Positions 9,114 to 18,078 of a stretch of 64,000 bases of DNA are shown piece by piece (position 1 is the stretch's first letter; each line of letters starts with the position of its first letter). The notes beneath the pieces were generated by a model. It worked only from the letters and a program-made list of their open reading frames with translations, was not told where the DNA came from and did no database searches. The translations under genes and the position numbers were made by a program. This DNA is from Ereboglobus luteus (GTDB lineage Bacteria; Verrucomicrobiota; Verrucomicrobiia; Opitutales; Opitutaceae): positions 2,212,501 to 2,276,500 of the forward strand of contig NZ_CP023004.1 in NCBI RefSeq assembly GCF_003096195.1, given 5' to 3'.

Positions 9114-10241
9114 CTACCGGCAGAATGTCGCGCGCATGCGGTCGGCGTAGTAGCGGACGTTGTCCCATGTGGCCTCCAGCGAGATGCGGTGGTCGGGGCA
9201 GGGGATGTAGCCGCCGAGATCGACGAGCGGTTTGATGCGCTCGATTTCTGCGTCGATGGCGGCGCGGTCCTCGCCGAGCACGCTTTTGCGGACGCCGCCG
9301 ACGCCGCGCAGTTCGCGTCCGTATTTTTCGCGCCACGGGGCGATGCTTGCGTCCCAAGTGCCGACTTCGATCGGGAACATGATGTTCACGCCGTTCGCGA
9401 ACCAGGCTGGGATGAGTTTGTCGATGAGGCCGTCGCTATCGACCGAGAAGAGGTTCACGCCGTGCGCCTTCGCCATGTCGGTTATTTTTTTATAATGCGG
9501 TGCGACGTATTTTTCAAAGGTGGCGGGGTTTATGAGCGGGCCGTTTTTGAAACAGATGTCCTCCCAAAAATGCAGGAAGTCCACACGCAGTCCGGCCTCG
9601 AGCACAGCCTTCACCGTTTCGAAGGAGAGGTTTGCGACGGTGTCGATGATTTCGATGAAGAGGTCCTCGTCGTCGACTTGAAGATAACTGAGCGCCTCGA
9701 CACCGATCATGTCGCGCGCGTAGCCGAACATGCTGCCGGCATAAACGCCGAAGGGCGCGTCGGTGGTTTCTTCGCTGAGTTGTTTCCAGCGCGCGAGTTC
9801 GCCGGGCGTGCCGTGGCGCGCGGGGCCGGATTGGAGGCGCGGTTTGTAGAGTTCCTCCCACGCCTCGCGTCCGGTCATGAGCGTGCCGATGGTGGCGGGG
9901 ATGGTGGTCGTGTTGGGATCGGTTTCCTCGATGAGGCCGTCGGGATTTATATAACGAATGACGCCGTTGGGGTGTGTTTCGAGAATCTTCTTTTCGAAGA
10001 AAGGATGCACTTTGTGCTTGGGCGTGAGCTGGTGTCCCCAGCAGAAATCGAAGCCGAGTTTGTCGCAGATGATTTTGTCGTATTCGTTTTTGTCGAAATA
10101 GAATTCGGCCTCGTCGGCGGTGAGGTGTCCCTCCTTGTGCCATTTAGCGAGGAGCTCGGTCCAGTAGCCGAAATGCACGACGGGCATTTGGTCGTAGTTT
10201 TGATAATTAAAAACAGCGAGGGTGCGTTCGCGGGTGTTCAT
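9114..10241 (-). CDS. uroporphyrinogen-decarboxylase-like (UroD/MtaA superfamily) protein
   Basis: 375 residues from the ATG at 10241. The family resemblance is seen in MPVVHFGYWTELL near the N-terminus, LHFWEDICFKNGPLINPATFEKYVAPHYKKI, VNLFSVDSDG and the C-terminal GGYIPCPDHRISLEATWDN. True HemE enzymes have a different N-terminal RQAGRY motif, absent here, so this is more likely one of the many methyltransferase-like UroD homologues of uncertain substrate that are abundant in Verrucomicrobiota and Planctomycetes. It probably shares a transcript with the CE15 esterase gene downstream (86-base gap). Confidence 0.8.
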   Translation of the reverse strand: MNTRERTLAVFNYQNYDQMPVVHFGYWTELLAKWHKEGHLTADEAEFYFDKNEYDKIICDKLGFDFCWGHQLTPKHKVHPFFEKKILETHPNGVIRYINPDGLIEETDPNTTTIPATIGTLMTGREAWEELYKPRLQSGPARHGTPGELARWKQLSEETTDAPFGVYAGSMFGYARDMIGVEALSYLQVDDEDLFIEIIDTVANLSFETVKAVLEAGLRVDFLHFWEDICFKNGPLINPATFEKYVAPHYKKITDMAKAHGVNLFSVDSDGLIDKLIPAWFANGVNIMFPIEVGTWDASIAPWREKYGRELRGVGGVRKSVLGEDRAAIDAEIERIKPLVDLGGYIPCPDHRISLEATWDNVRYYADRMRATFCR

Positions 10242-10348
10242 GCAATGACGGTGAACTGTGCGTCGGACGGCGATTCGCTCAATCACGGTTGCAAGTTTAC
10301 AGTCCCACGTTTGCGCAATGGGGGTTGTTGCGGCGTGCGGGCGCGGTG

Positions 10349-10457
10349 AACTGTAGGGGCGCGCCTTGCGCGCGACCTCGTGTGCGGAAGACTGCTTGCG
10401 TGCGCATTCACAAAGCGGGTTGGCGCGAGGGCGCACGCAAGGTGCGCCCCTACAGTT
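10349..10457. repeat. palindromic REP-like element
   Basis: The arm beginning AACTGTAGGGGCGCGCCTTG at 10349 is repeated in inverted orientation ending at 10457 (AAGGTGCGCCCCTACAGTT on the plus strand), about 32 bases per arm with a few mismatches and a loop of about 45 bases. It lies between the UroD-family gene and the first gene of the hypothetical island. No transposase is present, so it is a REP- or MITE-like element rather than an autonomous insertion sequence. A different palindrome with a related GTAGGG edge is inside recF. Confidence 0.75.
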
Positions 10458-10467
10458 TCGGCGCGGG

Positions 10468-11655
10468 TTATTTGATCCATCCGTCCTTTTTATATTCGGC
10501 GAGGGTGGCGGCGATGTGGCGCTTGTATTCGGGCGCGAGCGGGCAATTCGCTCCGGCGCCGGATGCCGCGATCATGACGGTGTCGGCGGACATGGAGATC
10601 ATGACTGTTTGCGAGGGCGCGCGATTTGGGCCGAGACACACAATCTGCAAAACACCGCCGCGAATCAGCATGCAGTAGAAATCGGATTGCTCGGCGATGT
10701 TGCGGATGTAGCCGCGCGCAATGTCGAGCTCCCTGCCGACGAGATTGTTTTTTTCGACAAGGCCGCGCAGGAGGGTGTTGAGCGCCGCGGTGTTGTGCCA
10801 GAGTTCAAATTGCGCGGTCTTTTTGTCGTTTTTTGTGTCGGAAAAACTCTTCTCGTCGGGATATGGCAGGTCGTCGCCGGGCGCCGCCGTATCGGTCGGC
10901 GTTTTGCCTTCGAGCAACTGATGGAGCTCTGTGAAAAACTCGGGCGCGGGATGGATGTTCAGGTGAAGACTGCCTTCGGGGTTCACGCCGTGGCGGCTGA
11001 TGATGACACGCCGCGCAGCAAGCGAGATTTCGCACTGCAGCGAAGGGGTGCCGTAGTAGAGTTTGCCGGAGGGCGCGTCGCACGCGACGAGGTGCGGGTC
11101 GTTGCCGGGGAGTTCGTGCGTGTGCTTGTATTTGTCCCAGGCGAGGCGGTGGCGCCGCAGGCGGGCGCGATCAATGGTGTCGAGGTGCGGCTCGGCGAGT
11201 TCCACGAGTTGCGCAAAAGTGATGCGCGGCGCCACGGCGTCGTCGAGGTCGATGTATTGGGTTTCGTCGAGGACGATTTCCGGCCCCTCGCCCGCCTCGT
11301 TTCCGGTGAGGCCGACGCGCAGTTCGCGAAGAAATTCCACGCAGGATTCGTCCATCGTGAGCGCGATTTCCGCGCCGCCGGGCGATTTCAAAACCGCCTG
11401 CCGCGTGTCCGGTGTGAGCGTGCAAGTGTATTCGTGCGGACCGGCGGCGTCGCTGTAACCGCGCACAATGACGGTCGCCTTGCCGCCGACGAGAAGGTGC
11501 TCGCGGTCGCAACGCTCGCGGCACTCGTCCGCGAACGCGCCGGCCGCCTCGATGTCGCCCGCGCAGTTGGCAATGACAAAGCCCATTATTTCGTCGAGCG
11601 TGATGTCGTCGAGGTCGTCGTTTGTATATTTGTTGGTGTTATTGTGTTCGGGCAT
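10468..11655 (-). CDS. hypothetical protein, paralogue A1 of the island
   Basis: 395 residues from the ATG at 11655 (an ATG at 11682 overlaps the previous stop and is an alternative). No signal peptide or helix, so probably cytoplasmic. It is clearly related along its whole length to the second half of the product at 12820-14235: shared landmarks are RQAVLKSPGGAE versus RKAVLKSPDGAE, GPEIVLDE versus GPEIVLAE, LVACD, SISRH/ISRHG, YPDE and the C-terminal block SDFYCMLIRGGVLQIVCLG versus SDLYCMFIRGGTLQIVCLG. I do not recognise the family. It is the last gene of a co-directional run of ten, 14 bases after the gene before it. Confidence 0.8.
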   Translation of the reverse strand: MPEHNNTNKYTNDDLDDITLDEIMGFVIANCAGDIEAAGAFADECRERCDREHLLVGGKATVIVRGYSDAAGPHEYTCTLTPDTRQAVLKSPGGAEIALTMDESCVEFLRELRVGLTGNEAGEGPEIVLDETQYIDLDDAVAPRITFAQLVELAEPHLDTIDRARLRRHRLAWDKYKHTHELPGNDPHLVACDAPSGKLYYGTPSLQCEISLAARRVIISRHGVNPEGSLHLNIHPAPEFFTELHQLLEGKTPTDTAAPGDDLPYPDEKSFSDTKNDKKTAQFELWHNTAALNTLLRGLVEKNNLVGRELDIARGYIRNIAEQSDFYCMLIRGGVLQIVCLGPNRAPSQTVMISMSADTVMIAASGAGANCPLAPEYKRHIAATLAEYKKDGWIK

Positions 11656-11669
11656 GGGTGAATGACTGG

Positions 11670-12101
11670 TTAATCCCAGCATACGGTGAAAACTTGAAAT
11701 CCCGGCTTTGGTTTTGGCGCGGAGGGATGTTCGCCGTAGGGCCAGCCTTTAATGACACCGTCGGCTTCAAGTCCGGCGATCCATGCGGCGACAGCATCCT
11801 GGGTCGCATTTGCGAGGATGTGTATGTTTTCCGCGGCAGGCCACGTGGCGGAATCTTCGAGCGCCATGTCCCAGTCGGAATGCATGCCGACAAAAACGCC
11901 CTGCACTTCGGGGCGTTGTTCGATTGTTTGAAAACGCTTGTATAAATCGGCAAGCGAGGGGCGTCCGTAACCGACTTGATTCGGGGCAATGCACTCCTCT
12001 TCGGTGTTGCCTGAAAAATATTCGTCGAGCGTGACAACCGGAAGCTTGTCGGGTGCCTGCGCGTGGAGTTGTTGCAGTTTGGCGAGTAGTTTTTCTCTCA
12101 T
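11670..12101 (-). CDS. hypothetical protein of a small conserved family ending in VxWD-type motif
   Basis: 143 residues, acidic and soluble. The layout PVVTLDEYFSGNTEE, GRPSLADLYKRFQTIEQRP, VQGVFVGMHS, WPAAENIHILANA and the C-terminal GFQVFTVCWD matches from memory a small family in many proteobacteria and actinobacteria that often sits near immunity-like and WGR/TPR proteins; the biochemical role is not known. It lies between A1 and the next island gene with short gaps, consistent with one transcript. Confidence 0.7.
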   Translation of the reverse strand: MREKLLAKLQQLHAQAPDKLPVVTLDEYFSGNTEEECIAPNQVGYGRPSLADLYKRFQTIEQRPEVQGVFVGMHSDWDMALEDSATWPAAENIHILANATQDAVAAWIAGLEADGVIKGWPYGEHPSAPKPKPGFQVFTVCWD

Positions 12102-12160
12102 GTCAAAAGTGATGCGGGTGTTTTGCGGGACGTTGAACAGTGGCGACGGCGGTCTTGCGG

Positions 12161-12823
12161 TTATGATTGAGCGAGGGATTTCGCGTGAGTGGCGATATTA
12201 TAAACACCGAGGGTGCCGCCGTTTTTCCATTCGGCGAGCGCGCCGGGGAGGACGGGGCGCGAGCCGAGTTTGGCGACGGCGCGCTTGCGGATTTCGCGGT
12301 TCAGGCGCGAGGAGAAGGAGGTGATTTTTTTGTAATCCCACGCGCTGGGATTGCCCAGGTTGTTGCTCACCGCGGCCCATGTCTCGGCGCGTTTTTGGCT
12401 GTTGTGGTTGGTGTGCGAATTGTCGAGGAAACGTTTGTTGTGTCGCGGAACGGAGAGGTAGAGCTGCACGAGGCTCCAACCCTCCATTGCGTAACGATAA
12501 CGGAAACCGCAGCGTGCTTGCGCGTCGGGGTTGATGTCGATGCGGCGCGGTTTGGGCATCGGGCCGGAACCGTTGACGTGGAGTTGGAGATACACGCTGT
12601 GCCACGGAACGCCGTTTGTGTAGGTGCGCTTGAACTCATCCATGATTTCGGCGGCGGAGGTGAAGCGGCGGAGCGGGTTTTCGCCGATGGAAGAGAGCTC
12701 GTAAATGGAGCAGGTATTTTCCGCGAGGAGCCATTCGAGGAGCGGCGCGTGGTCGGCGGCGGTGGCGTAGAAATCGCAGTTGGGCATGGTTTGGCGCGGG
12801 GAGATTTGCGGTGGCTGCGTCAT
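12161..12823 (-). CDS. hypothetical protein with MPNCDFYA-type N-terminus
   Basis: 220 residues from the ATG at 12823, chosen because it overlaps the stop of the upstream gene as ATGA (translational coupling); an internal ATG at 12787 begins MPNCDFYATAADHAP, the point where family resemblance starts. No membrane segment. Aromatic-rich stretches (WHSVYLQLHV, FRYRYAMEGWSLVQLYL) suggest a compact beta-rich fold, reminiscent of small proteins found with immunity genes. Function unknown. The coupling ties its expression to the membrane-anchored paralogue A2. Confidence 0.75.
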   Translation of the reverse strand: MTQPPQISPRQTMPNCDFYATAADHAPLLEWLLAENTCSIYELSSIGENPLRRFTSAAEIMDEFKRTYTNGVPWHSVYLQLHVNGSGPMPKPRRIDINPDAQARCGFRYRYAMEGWSLVQLYLSVPRHNKRFLDNSHTNHNSQKRAETWAAVSNNLGNPSAWDYKKITSFSSRLNREIRKRAVAKLGSRPVLPGALAEWKNGGTLGVYNIATHAKSLAQS

Positions 12824-14235
12824 TCGAGCCACGTGGATTTTTTGCAGGCTTTGAGCACGTCGATGAGGTGGGTTTTGAAGGCGGGCGTCAGGGGGATGGT
12901 GACGCCGGAACCGGAACCCGTGATAGTGGCCGTGCCGGCGGGAATCGAGATGATGACGCATTGCGTGATGTTGCTTTTCGCACCGAGACAGACGATTTGC
13001 AGAGTGCCGCCGCGGATAAACATGCAGTAGAGGTCGGACTGGTTTGGGATTTCGCGGACAAAGCGTTTCGCGGCGTCCAATTCTTTCGCGAGCAAGCCGC
13101 CTTTTTCAATCAGGCCGCGGAGGATGGCGTTGATTGTTTTTGTGTCATGCCAGAGTTCGAATTGCGGCTGTTTCCTGTCGTTTCGTTTTTTGTTCTTGAA
13201 TAGGTTTTCGTCGGGATAAGCGAGGTCGGCGGTTGCGGCGGCGGGCGCGGTTTCGCCGGTGACGAGCCGGTCGATGGTTTCGAAGAACGCGGGGGCGGGG
13301 TGGAGTTCGTGGTGCGTGCCGGATTCGTTGTCGTAGTCGTGGCGGCTGATTGAGACGGTGCGCGTGGCGGGGGAAACGCGGCAGTGCAGCGAGGGCGCCT
13401 TGAGATAGAGTCTGCCGGCGGTGATGTCGCAGGCGACGAGCATGACGCCACCGGTGTCGGGGAGGGCGTGCTCGTGCGCGAATCGTTTCCAGTCGTCGGC
13501 GTGTTTTTGCAGGATCGTTTGCTCGCCGGGCGGAAGCGCGGGTGCGAGGTGTCCGGCGATTTGGGCGAAGGTGACGCGCGGCGGCGCGGCAAGGCCGAGA
13601 TCGATATGCGGGTTTTCGGCGAGGACGATTTCGGGACCCGCGTCGGGTTCGTCATCAACGAGTCCTTTGCGCAGGGCGCTGATGAAGTCCGCGAAGTCCT
13701 TGCTTATTGTGAGCGTGACTTCGGCGCCGTCGGGGGATTTGAGGACGGCTTTGCGCGCGGCGGGGGTGATGACGCAGTGGTATTCGCGGGTGTCGCCGGG
13801 GCGCGTGCTGCCCCGGACGATGGTCGTGGTGTTTGGCCCCGTGATGATGCGCGAGTGGCCGGTGTGTTTGCGGCAGGCGGTTTCGATCGAGAGGGCGGCG
13901 TCCATGTCGCCGGTGGCCCCGGCGAGGAGCATGTCAACCATGCCGTTGGTGGAAAAATCGGAGTCGTCCTCGTGGCGCTTGTTTTTGTTTTCGTTCATGG
14001 ACGCGGGGACGCCGGGTGTTTGGGCTGAAAGGGGGGTGGATTCGAAAATGAAAAACAGGGCGGTCATGAGCGCGATGTGCAGGAGGAACATCGCGAGCGT
14101 GAAGATTTTGCCCGATGCGACGCGGTGCATTTCCGCCTGCCGGTGGCGGCGGAACAGCGTTTTTCGCCCCAATAGATACAACGGGATTGTCACGATGAGC
14201 GGGGTCAGAAAATACAGGAATTCTTTTGTGAGCAT
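12820..14235 (-). CDS. hypothetical protein, membrane-anchored paralogue A2 of the island
   Basis: 471 residues from the ATG at 14235. The first about 80 residues carry two hydrophobic helices (about 5-22, FLYFLTPLIVTIPLYLLG, and about 44-66, FTLAMFLLHIALMTALFF) separated by a basic loop; the remaining 390 residues from MNENKNKRHEDD (in-frame ATG at 13998) are the paralogue of the cytoplasmic product at 10468-11655. The charge pattern suggests the large domain may face the cytoplasm or periplasm depending on topology; this is not resolved. Either it is a genuine fusion of a small membrane protein to the A domain, or translation can also start at 13998 and give a soluble form. Family not recognised. 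Confidence 0.7.
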   Translation of the reverse strand: MLTKEFLYFLTPLIVTIPLYLLGRKTLFRRHRQAEMHRVASGKIFTLAMFLLHIALMTALFFIFESTPLSAQTPGVPASMNENKNKRHEDDSDFSTNGMVDMLLAGATGDMDAALSIETACRKHTGHSRIITGPNTTTIVRGSTRPGDTREYHCVITPAARKAVLKSPDGAEVTLTISKDFADFISALRKGLVDDEPDAGPEIVLAENPHIDLGLAAPPRVTFAQIAGHLAPALPPGEQTILQKHADDWKRFAHEHALPDTGGVMLVACDITAGRLYLKAPSLHCRVSPATRTVSISRHDYDNESGTHHELHPAPAFFETIDRLVTGETAPAAATADLAYPDENLFKNKKRNDRKQPQFELWHDTKTINAILRGLIEKGGLLAKELDAAKRFVREIPNQSDLYCMFIRGGTLQIVCLGAKSNITQCVIISIPAGTATITGSGSGVTIPLTPAFKTHLIDVLKACKKSTWLE

Positions 14236-14485
14236 GGTTCGGACGATTTGCGTTTCACGCGGTGGAGTGGCCGCAACCGGATGGAATAGCCGCTCTACGA
14301 GTCTGCGAGTGGCCTGACAAAAGGCGCAAGAGGCGCGAAGATAGATGGCGAATTTTTGGCCGCAAAAAATTCCGTCCGGCAAACGAATATTGCGATGCGC
14401 CCATGGGCGCGCGGGAGATGTGAGTTTGGGTTAAGGTCATTTTGTCAGGCCGCTCGGCTTCACTTCGTAGGGTGGCTAGGCGTAT

Positions 14486-16525
14486 TCATGCGCCGGGGAG
14501 CGGCGGGGGCTGGGGCGGGCAGAGGGTTGTGATTTGGGCGAGGGCGTCGTGGACCGGCTTGGCGGCGGGCGAGGTCCAGCGGGCTGCGAGGTGGCGGATG
14601 TCGGCGAGGAGCGCGGGGATTCGGTGCGCGGCGTTTTTGTTTTTCAGGTCGATGGCGTAGTTGCGCGCGGCGTTGGATTGGCGGAGCGCGATTTCGAGTC
14701 CGATGGGGTTGCCGTTTTCGAGGGCGGGATTGCCTTCGTGAATGCGCGAGAGGACGACGAGGTCGCGGTATTTGGTTTCGGCACGGGGAAAATCGCCGGC
14801 GTCGGAGTGGTCGTAGTGGAGGTTGTAGGCGGCTTTCGCGAGGCGCAGCGCGGCGGTGGTGTGCGGCGGGTTTTTCTGCACGAGCTGGCGGAGCACGGCG
14901 TAGAGGCGCTCGGCGGCGGTGATGTCCTTCGCATCGGAGGCGATGACGATGAGGTTGTAGAGTGTTTTGGAATAGGCCGGGTTGCTCGCGAGTGTTTCGG
15001 GGACGTGTTGCGAGAGGAATTTCTCGACTGCGGCGATGCCGCTGTTTTTTGCGAGGTTGGTTGCGATCTGGTCTGTGGCGTCGGCGAGGTTTTCGACGGC
15101 GGCCGCGGAGTCGGGGTGTTGCGCGGCGAGGGCGGCGAGATCGGCGTGGCGGGCGGCGGCGGTTGCGGTGTCGCCGGTGTTGACGTAATCAACGATGAGG
15201 TTGTGGAGCGTCAGGGCGTGAAGGGCGGCGAGGTTCGCGAGGGTGGATGCGCCGGTGTCGGGATTGCGTTTCGCAGTGTCGAGGAGGTCGGCGATTTTGC
15301 GCGTGTGGCGTTCCGCGTCGGGCATGCGGGAGGCGCTGCCGTAGGCATTGGCAAGGGCGGCGGAGGCTTGCGCGAGGTTTTCGACGGGTTCGGTGTCATC
15401 GTGTTTTTCGGGCGCGCCGGCATCCCGTTTCGCGATCGCGTGACGCTCGAACGCGGCGTGGTGTTTTTCGGCGTCGGCGAAACGGCGCTCGCGGATGGCG
15501 GAGGTGATTTGCGCGTAGAGCGCGCGGGAAAACTGGGGCGCGCAGTGTTGCGGATAACGGTCGGCGAGGCGTTCGAGGTCGCGGTATTTTTCGGCGGCGG
15601 CCGCGGGTTCGTCTGAAAGATTGTAGTGGTTGCAGAGCGCGATGGCGGCGTCGGCAAAATGGCGGGCGATGCGGGGCTCGGCATCGGCGAGAGGCGCGCA
15701 GAGTTCGCGCATGGCGGCGTAGTGGGTTTCGGCCGCGGCGATTTCGGTGGGATCGCTTGGCGCGGGGTTTTCGCCGGTGTTGCTCGGGGACGCGCTTGTC
15801 TCGACAAGGTGCGCGAGCGCGCGGATTTGCATGTGGCGGAGGTTGTGTTGCGCGGGTGGCGGCAGCGCGTCGATGTGCTTTTGGATAAACGCTTCGAGCG
15901 TGTGATACGCGGCGCGGGCTGAATCGAGTTCGTCGGTGTCGGCGCAAGAATAAATCCGGGTCAGGTGCGCTTGGGCGAGCCGCTGGGTGATGTGCGCGCT
16001 GGCGGGGTGGCGGTCGTGGTGCGCGGCAAGCTGGCCGTGGATGGTGTCGGCCGCGCGGTGTTCCCCTCGGGTGATGTAGTGGTGGATTTGGTTAAAATAG
16101 GCGTCGGCGATTTCCTCGGAGAGATCGTGCTCGGGATTTTTTTCGGCGAGGGCGAGAAGCGCTTGGTAGGGGATGGCGGCGCGCGCGGGGTCGGCGTCCT
16201 CGGCGGTGAGCCAGGCGTCGTGGTGATGCGCGAGTGCGTTGGCGTAATCCTCGATGATGCGCGGATTGGCGGGATGGCGTTCGTGGAGGCGGCGGAGCGC
16301 GTCGAGGTGCGGCTCGGCGTCGAACGGCGCGTCGTAGTCGTCGAAGGCTTCGAGGAGCTGGCGGTGCGCGCCGGCGAGGAATTCGTCGTTTTGCACGGAG
16401 GGTTCGGCGACGCACTGGCGCTCAAAGTCGGCGAGCGTTTGGCGGGCCTCGGCGAACTCAGTGTCGTCGCAGATTTCAATTTGTTCGGCGATGATGCCGG
16501 GGAGTGAGAGCGGGTTGATGGACAT
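14486..16525 (-). CDS. large Ala-rich TPR-like helical repeat protein
   Basis: 679 residues from the ATG at 16525 (MSINPLSLPGIIAEQ). The sequence is almost entirely helical with TPR-like spacing: LHERHPANPRIIEDYANALAHH, EEIADAYFNQIHHY, YRDLERLADRYP and NLADATDQIATNLAK among others, with repeated NP/HP helix breaks. No enzyme motif, signal or membrane helix is seen. Such proteins are usually scaffolds. It follows the gene at 16552-17541 by 26 bases, and about 250 bases separate it from A2. Very high G+C at third codon positions, as in the rest of the island, so recent transfer is not indicated by composition. Confidence 0.75.
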   Translation of the reverse strand: MSINPLSLPGIIAEQIEICDDTEFAEARQTLADFERQCVAEPSVQNDEFLAGAHRQLLEAFDDYDAPFDAEPHLDALRRLHERHPANPRIIEDYANALAHHHDAWLTAEDADPARAAIPYQALLALAEKNPEHDLSEEIADAYFNQIHHYITRGEHRAADTIHGQLAAHHDRHPASAHITQRLAQAHLTRIYSCADTDELDSARAAYHTLEAFIQKHIDALPPPAQHNLRHMQIRALAHLVETSASPSNTGENPAPSDPTEIAAAETHYAAMRELCAPLADAEPRIARHFADAAIALCNHYNLSDEPAAAAEKYRDLERLADRYPQHCAPQFSRALYAQITSAIRERRFADAEKHHAAFERHAIAKRDAGAPEKHDDTEPVENLAQASAALANAYGSASRMPDAERHTRKIADLLDTAKRNPDTGASTLANLAALHALTLHNLIVDYVNTGDTATAAARHADLAALAAQHPDSAAAVENLADATDQIATNLAKNSGIAAVEKFLSQHVPETLASNPAYSKTLYNLIVIASDAKDITAAERLYAVLRQLVQKNPPHTTAALRLAKAAYNLHYDHSDAGDFPRAETKYRDLVVLSRIHEGNPALENGNPIGLEIALRQSNAARNYAIDLKNKNAAHRIPALLADIRHLAARWTSPAAKPVHDALAQITTLCPPQPPPLPGA

Positions 16526-16551
16526 GAGGCGGGCGGTGGGTTTCAGACGTT

Positions 16552-17541
16552 TCAGGCGAGCCGGGCAATGCGGCAGTTTTGGCAGAGCGGGTGCGTGTCG
16601 AGGAACGGCTTTGCCTTTGCCTGCATCGCATCGGCTCCGCCCTCGCCGTAAAAATACAGCGCGACTTCCCTCGGGCCGTTCCAATGGCTGAACACGAGCG
16701 TGCCGTTGTTTCCGAGGAGGCGGTGCAATTCGTCGGCGACCTCGTTGACGTTGTGTTTTTGCCACACTTCGGGCGGCTGGTCCGCGTGGTTTATATAAAC
16801 CGCGAATCCCTCCAGTTTTCCGATCGGGTATTCCACTTCGGTGCCGCCGGCGAGGGCGCGGTATTTGAGTTTGGAGCCTTTAGCGATATCGAGTTTTTTG
16901 GCGGTGGTCAGGATTGTTTCGATAATTTCAGGCGAGTCCTCCGCGAGTTTAATTTCAATGTCGCAGGATATGATTTCCCCCTCGGGCGAGAGTTGCGAGC
17001 CGCCGCCGTTCACGTAGCCGAGGCCCTTGTCGCGGAGCATGAAGTCGAGCCCGTCCTCCAGTCGCATGGTGCGGGCGTTCGGTTGCAGGCGCATGTTGAG
17101 CGCGAGTGTCGCAATGGCCTTGGCGACAAATGCCGTCCGCGCTTCGCCGTCCGTGTTTTTGCCTTCGGGTTTCGCGTCCAGGTGCTGCTTCGCGGCCTTC
17201 TTTGCCCAGAGCAGCATTTGATACGTGTCGGGATGGTCGTCGCCGAGCGCGATTGCGCGCTCGAAATGCGGAATGGGATCCGCCTCGCGGTCCAAATAAT
17301 ATAATGAATAGGCGACGCGGTAATGCCACAGCGCGTCGTCGCGCCCCTGCTCGCGCACGGATTCCAGAATTTCAAGCGCGTCCCCGTAGCGGCTGAGGTT
17401 GTTAAGCGCGCGGGCGAGCATGCAGGACAGGTCGAAGTCGCGCCCGGTTTCAGGCAGCGCGCGCACGGCGTCCTCGATCTCCTGATGGTTTCCGTCGGCG
17501 TGCCATTGTTCGATTTGTTTTAATAATGTTTCGCGATTCAT
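16552..17541 (-). CDS. TPR protein with conserved C-terminal domain ending PLCQNCRIARLA
   Basis: 329 residues. The N-terminal third is TPR (ALNNLSRYGDALEILESV, WHYRVAYSLYYLDREADP, IPHFERAIALGDDHP); the C-terminal half contains KLEGFAVYINHADQPPE, GTLVFSHWNGPREVALYFYG and the end motif PLCQNCRIARLA. I recall the same architecture in Firmicutes and Bacteroidetes proteins with a near-identical end motif, function unknown. Soluble. It stands directly upstream of the large helical repeat protein, suggesting that the two TPR proteins are made together. Confidence 0.78.
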   Translation of the reverse strand: MNRETLLKQIEQWHADGNHQEIEDAVRALPETGRDFDLSCMLARALNNLSRYGDALEILESVREQGRDDALWHYRVAYSLYYLDREADPIPHFERAIALGDDHPDTYQMLLWAKKAAKQHLDAKPEGKNTDGEARTAFVAKAIATLALNMRLQPNARTMRLEDGLDFMLRDKGLGYVNGGGSQLSPEGEIISCDIEIKLAEDSPEIIETILTTAKKLDIAKGSKLKYRALAGGTEVEYPIGKLEGFAVYINHADQPPEVWQKHNVNEVADELHRLLGNNGTLVFSHWNGPREVALYFYGEGGADAMQAKAKPFLDTHPLCQNCRIARLA

Positions 17542-17595
17542 ATTGGGAAAAATATGGAGGTTGAGAATATACTTATGCGATGGAGGGATTTGTTT

Positions 17596-18045
17596 TCACT
17601 GTTTGTTTTTGCTAAACAAATCCATCCATTTATATAAATCGTCGTGCAGCTCATAATCGCGTCCCGGGTTGGCGCGGGCGGTCATGTCCTTGGTTCGGAA
17701 TTGGAGTTTCCATTTTCCGGCGGGAGTTTGGTCGAATGTCAGAAGCGTGCTAAAAAGGATGCCTTCAAGTGATTCGCGAAGCAGGTTTTTTATTGTTTGC
17801 TTGGTGTCGTTGTCGAGTTTGGCGAGCGCGGTTCGGCGGGCGGTGTCTTTTTTGGCGGTTTCGCTTGAGGGTCTGGCGTAAGGCGCCGGCGGCTGCGGAT
17901 TGTCTATATAATCAAATCCGCGTGCGAGCCAGTAATCGAGTTTTTCGACGAGCAGCGAGCCAAGGTAGAGATTGACGGCTTCGTCCGGGGCGTCGGGGAT
18001 TTCTATATTATGCGTGCGCAGATGCGCGTGGATTTCGGCTTTCAT
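17596..18045 (-). CDS. hypothetical small soluble protein
   Basis: 149 residues, mixed charge, no signal or helix. The centre ESLEGILFSTLLTFDQTP and the C-terminal ELHDDLYKWMDLF resemble small immunity-like proteins with a LxGxLxSxLxxxD pattern, but this is a weak impression. It is flanked by short gaps (33 and 54 bases) from its co-directional neighbours. No function is assigned. Confidence 0.65.
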   Translation of the reverse strand: MKAEIHAHLRTHNIEIPDAPDEAVNLYLGSLLVEKLDYWLARGFDYIDNPQPPAPYARPSSETAKKDTARRTALAKLDNDTKQTIKNLLRESLEGILFSTLLTFDQTPAGKWKLQFRTKDMTARANPGRDYELHDDLYKWMDLFSKNKQ

Positions 18046-18078
18046 GATTTTGAATATGTGTGCGACGCGGCGTGCGTT

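Noticed and set aside
9114-10241. UroD-family gene considered as hemE
   Set aside because: Lacks the RQAGRY-type N-terminal motif of true uroporphyrinogen decarboxylase; hemL at 59 kb is unrelated in position.
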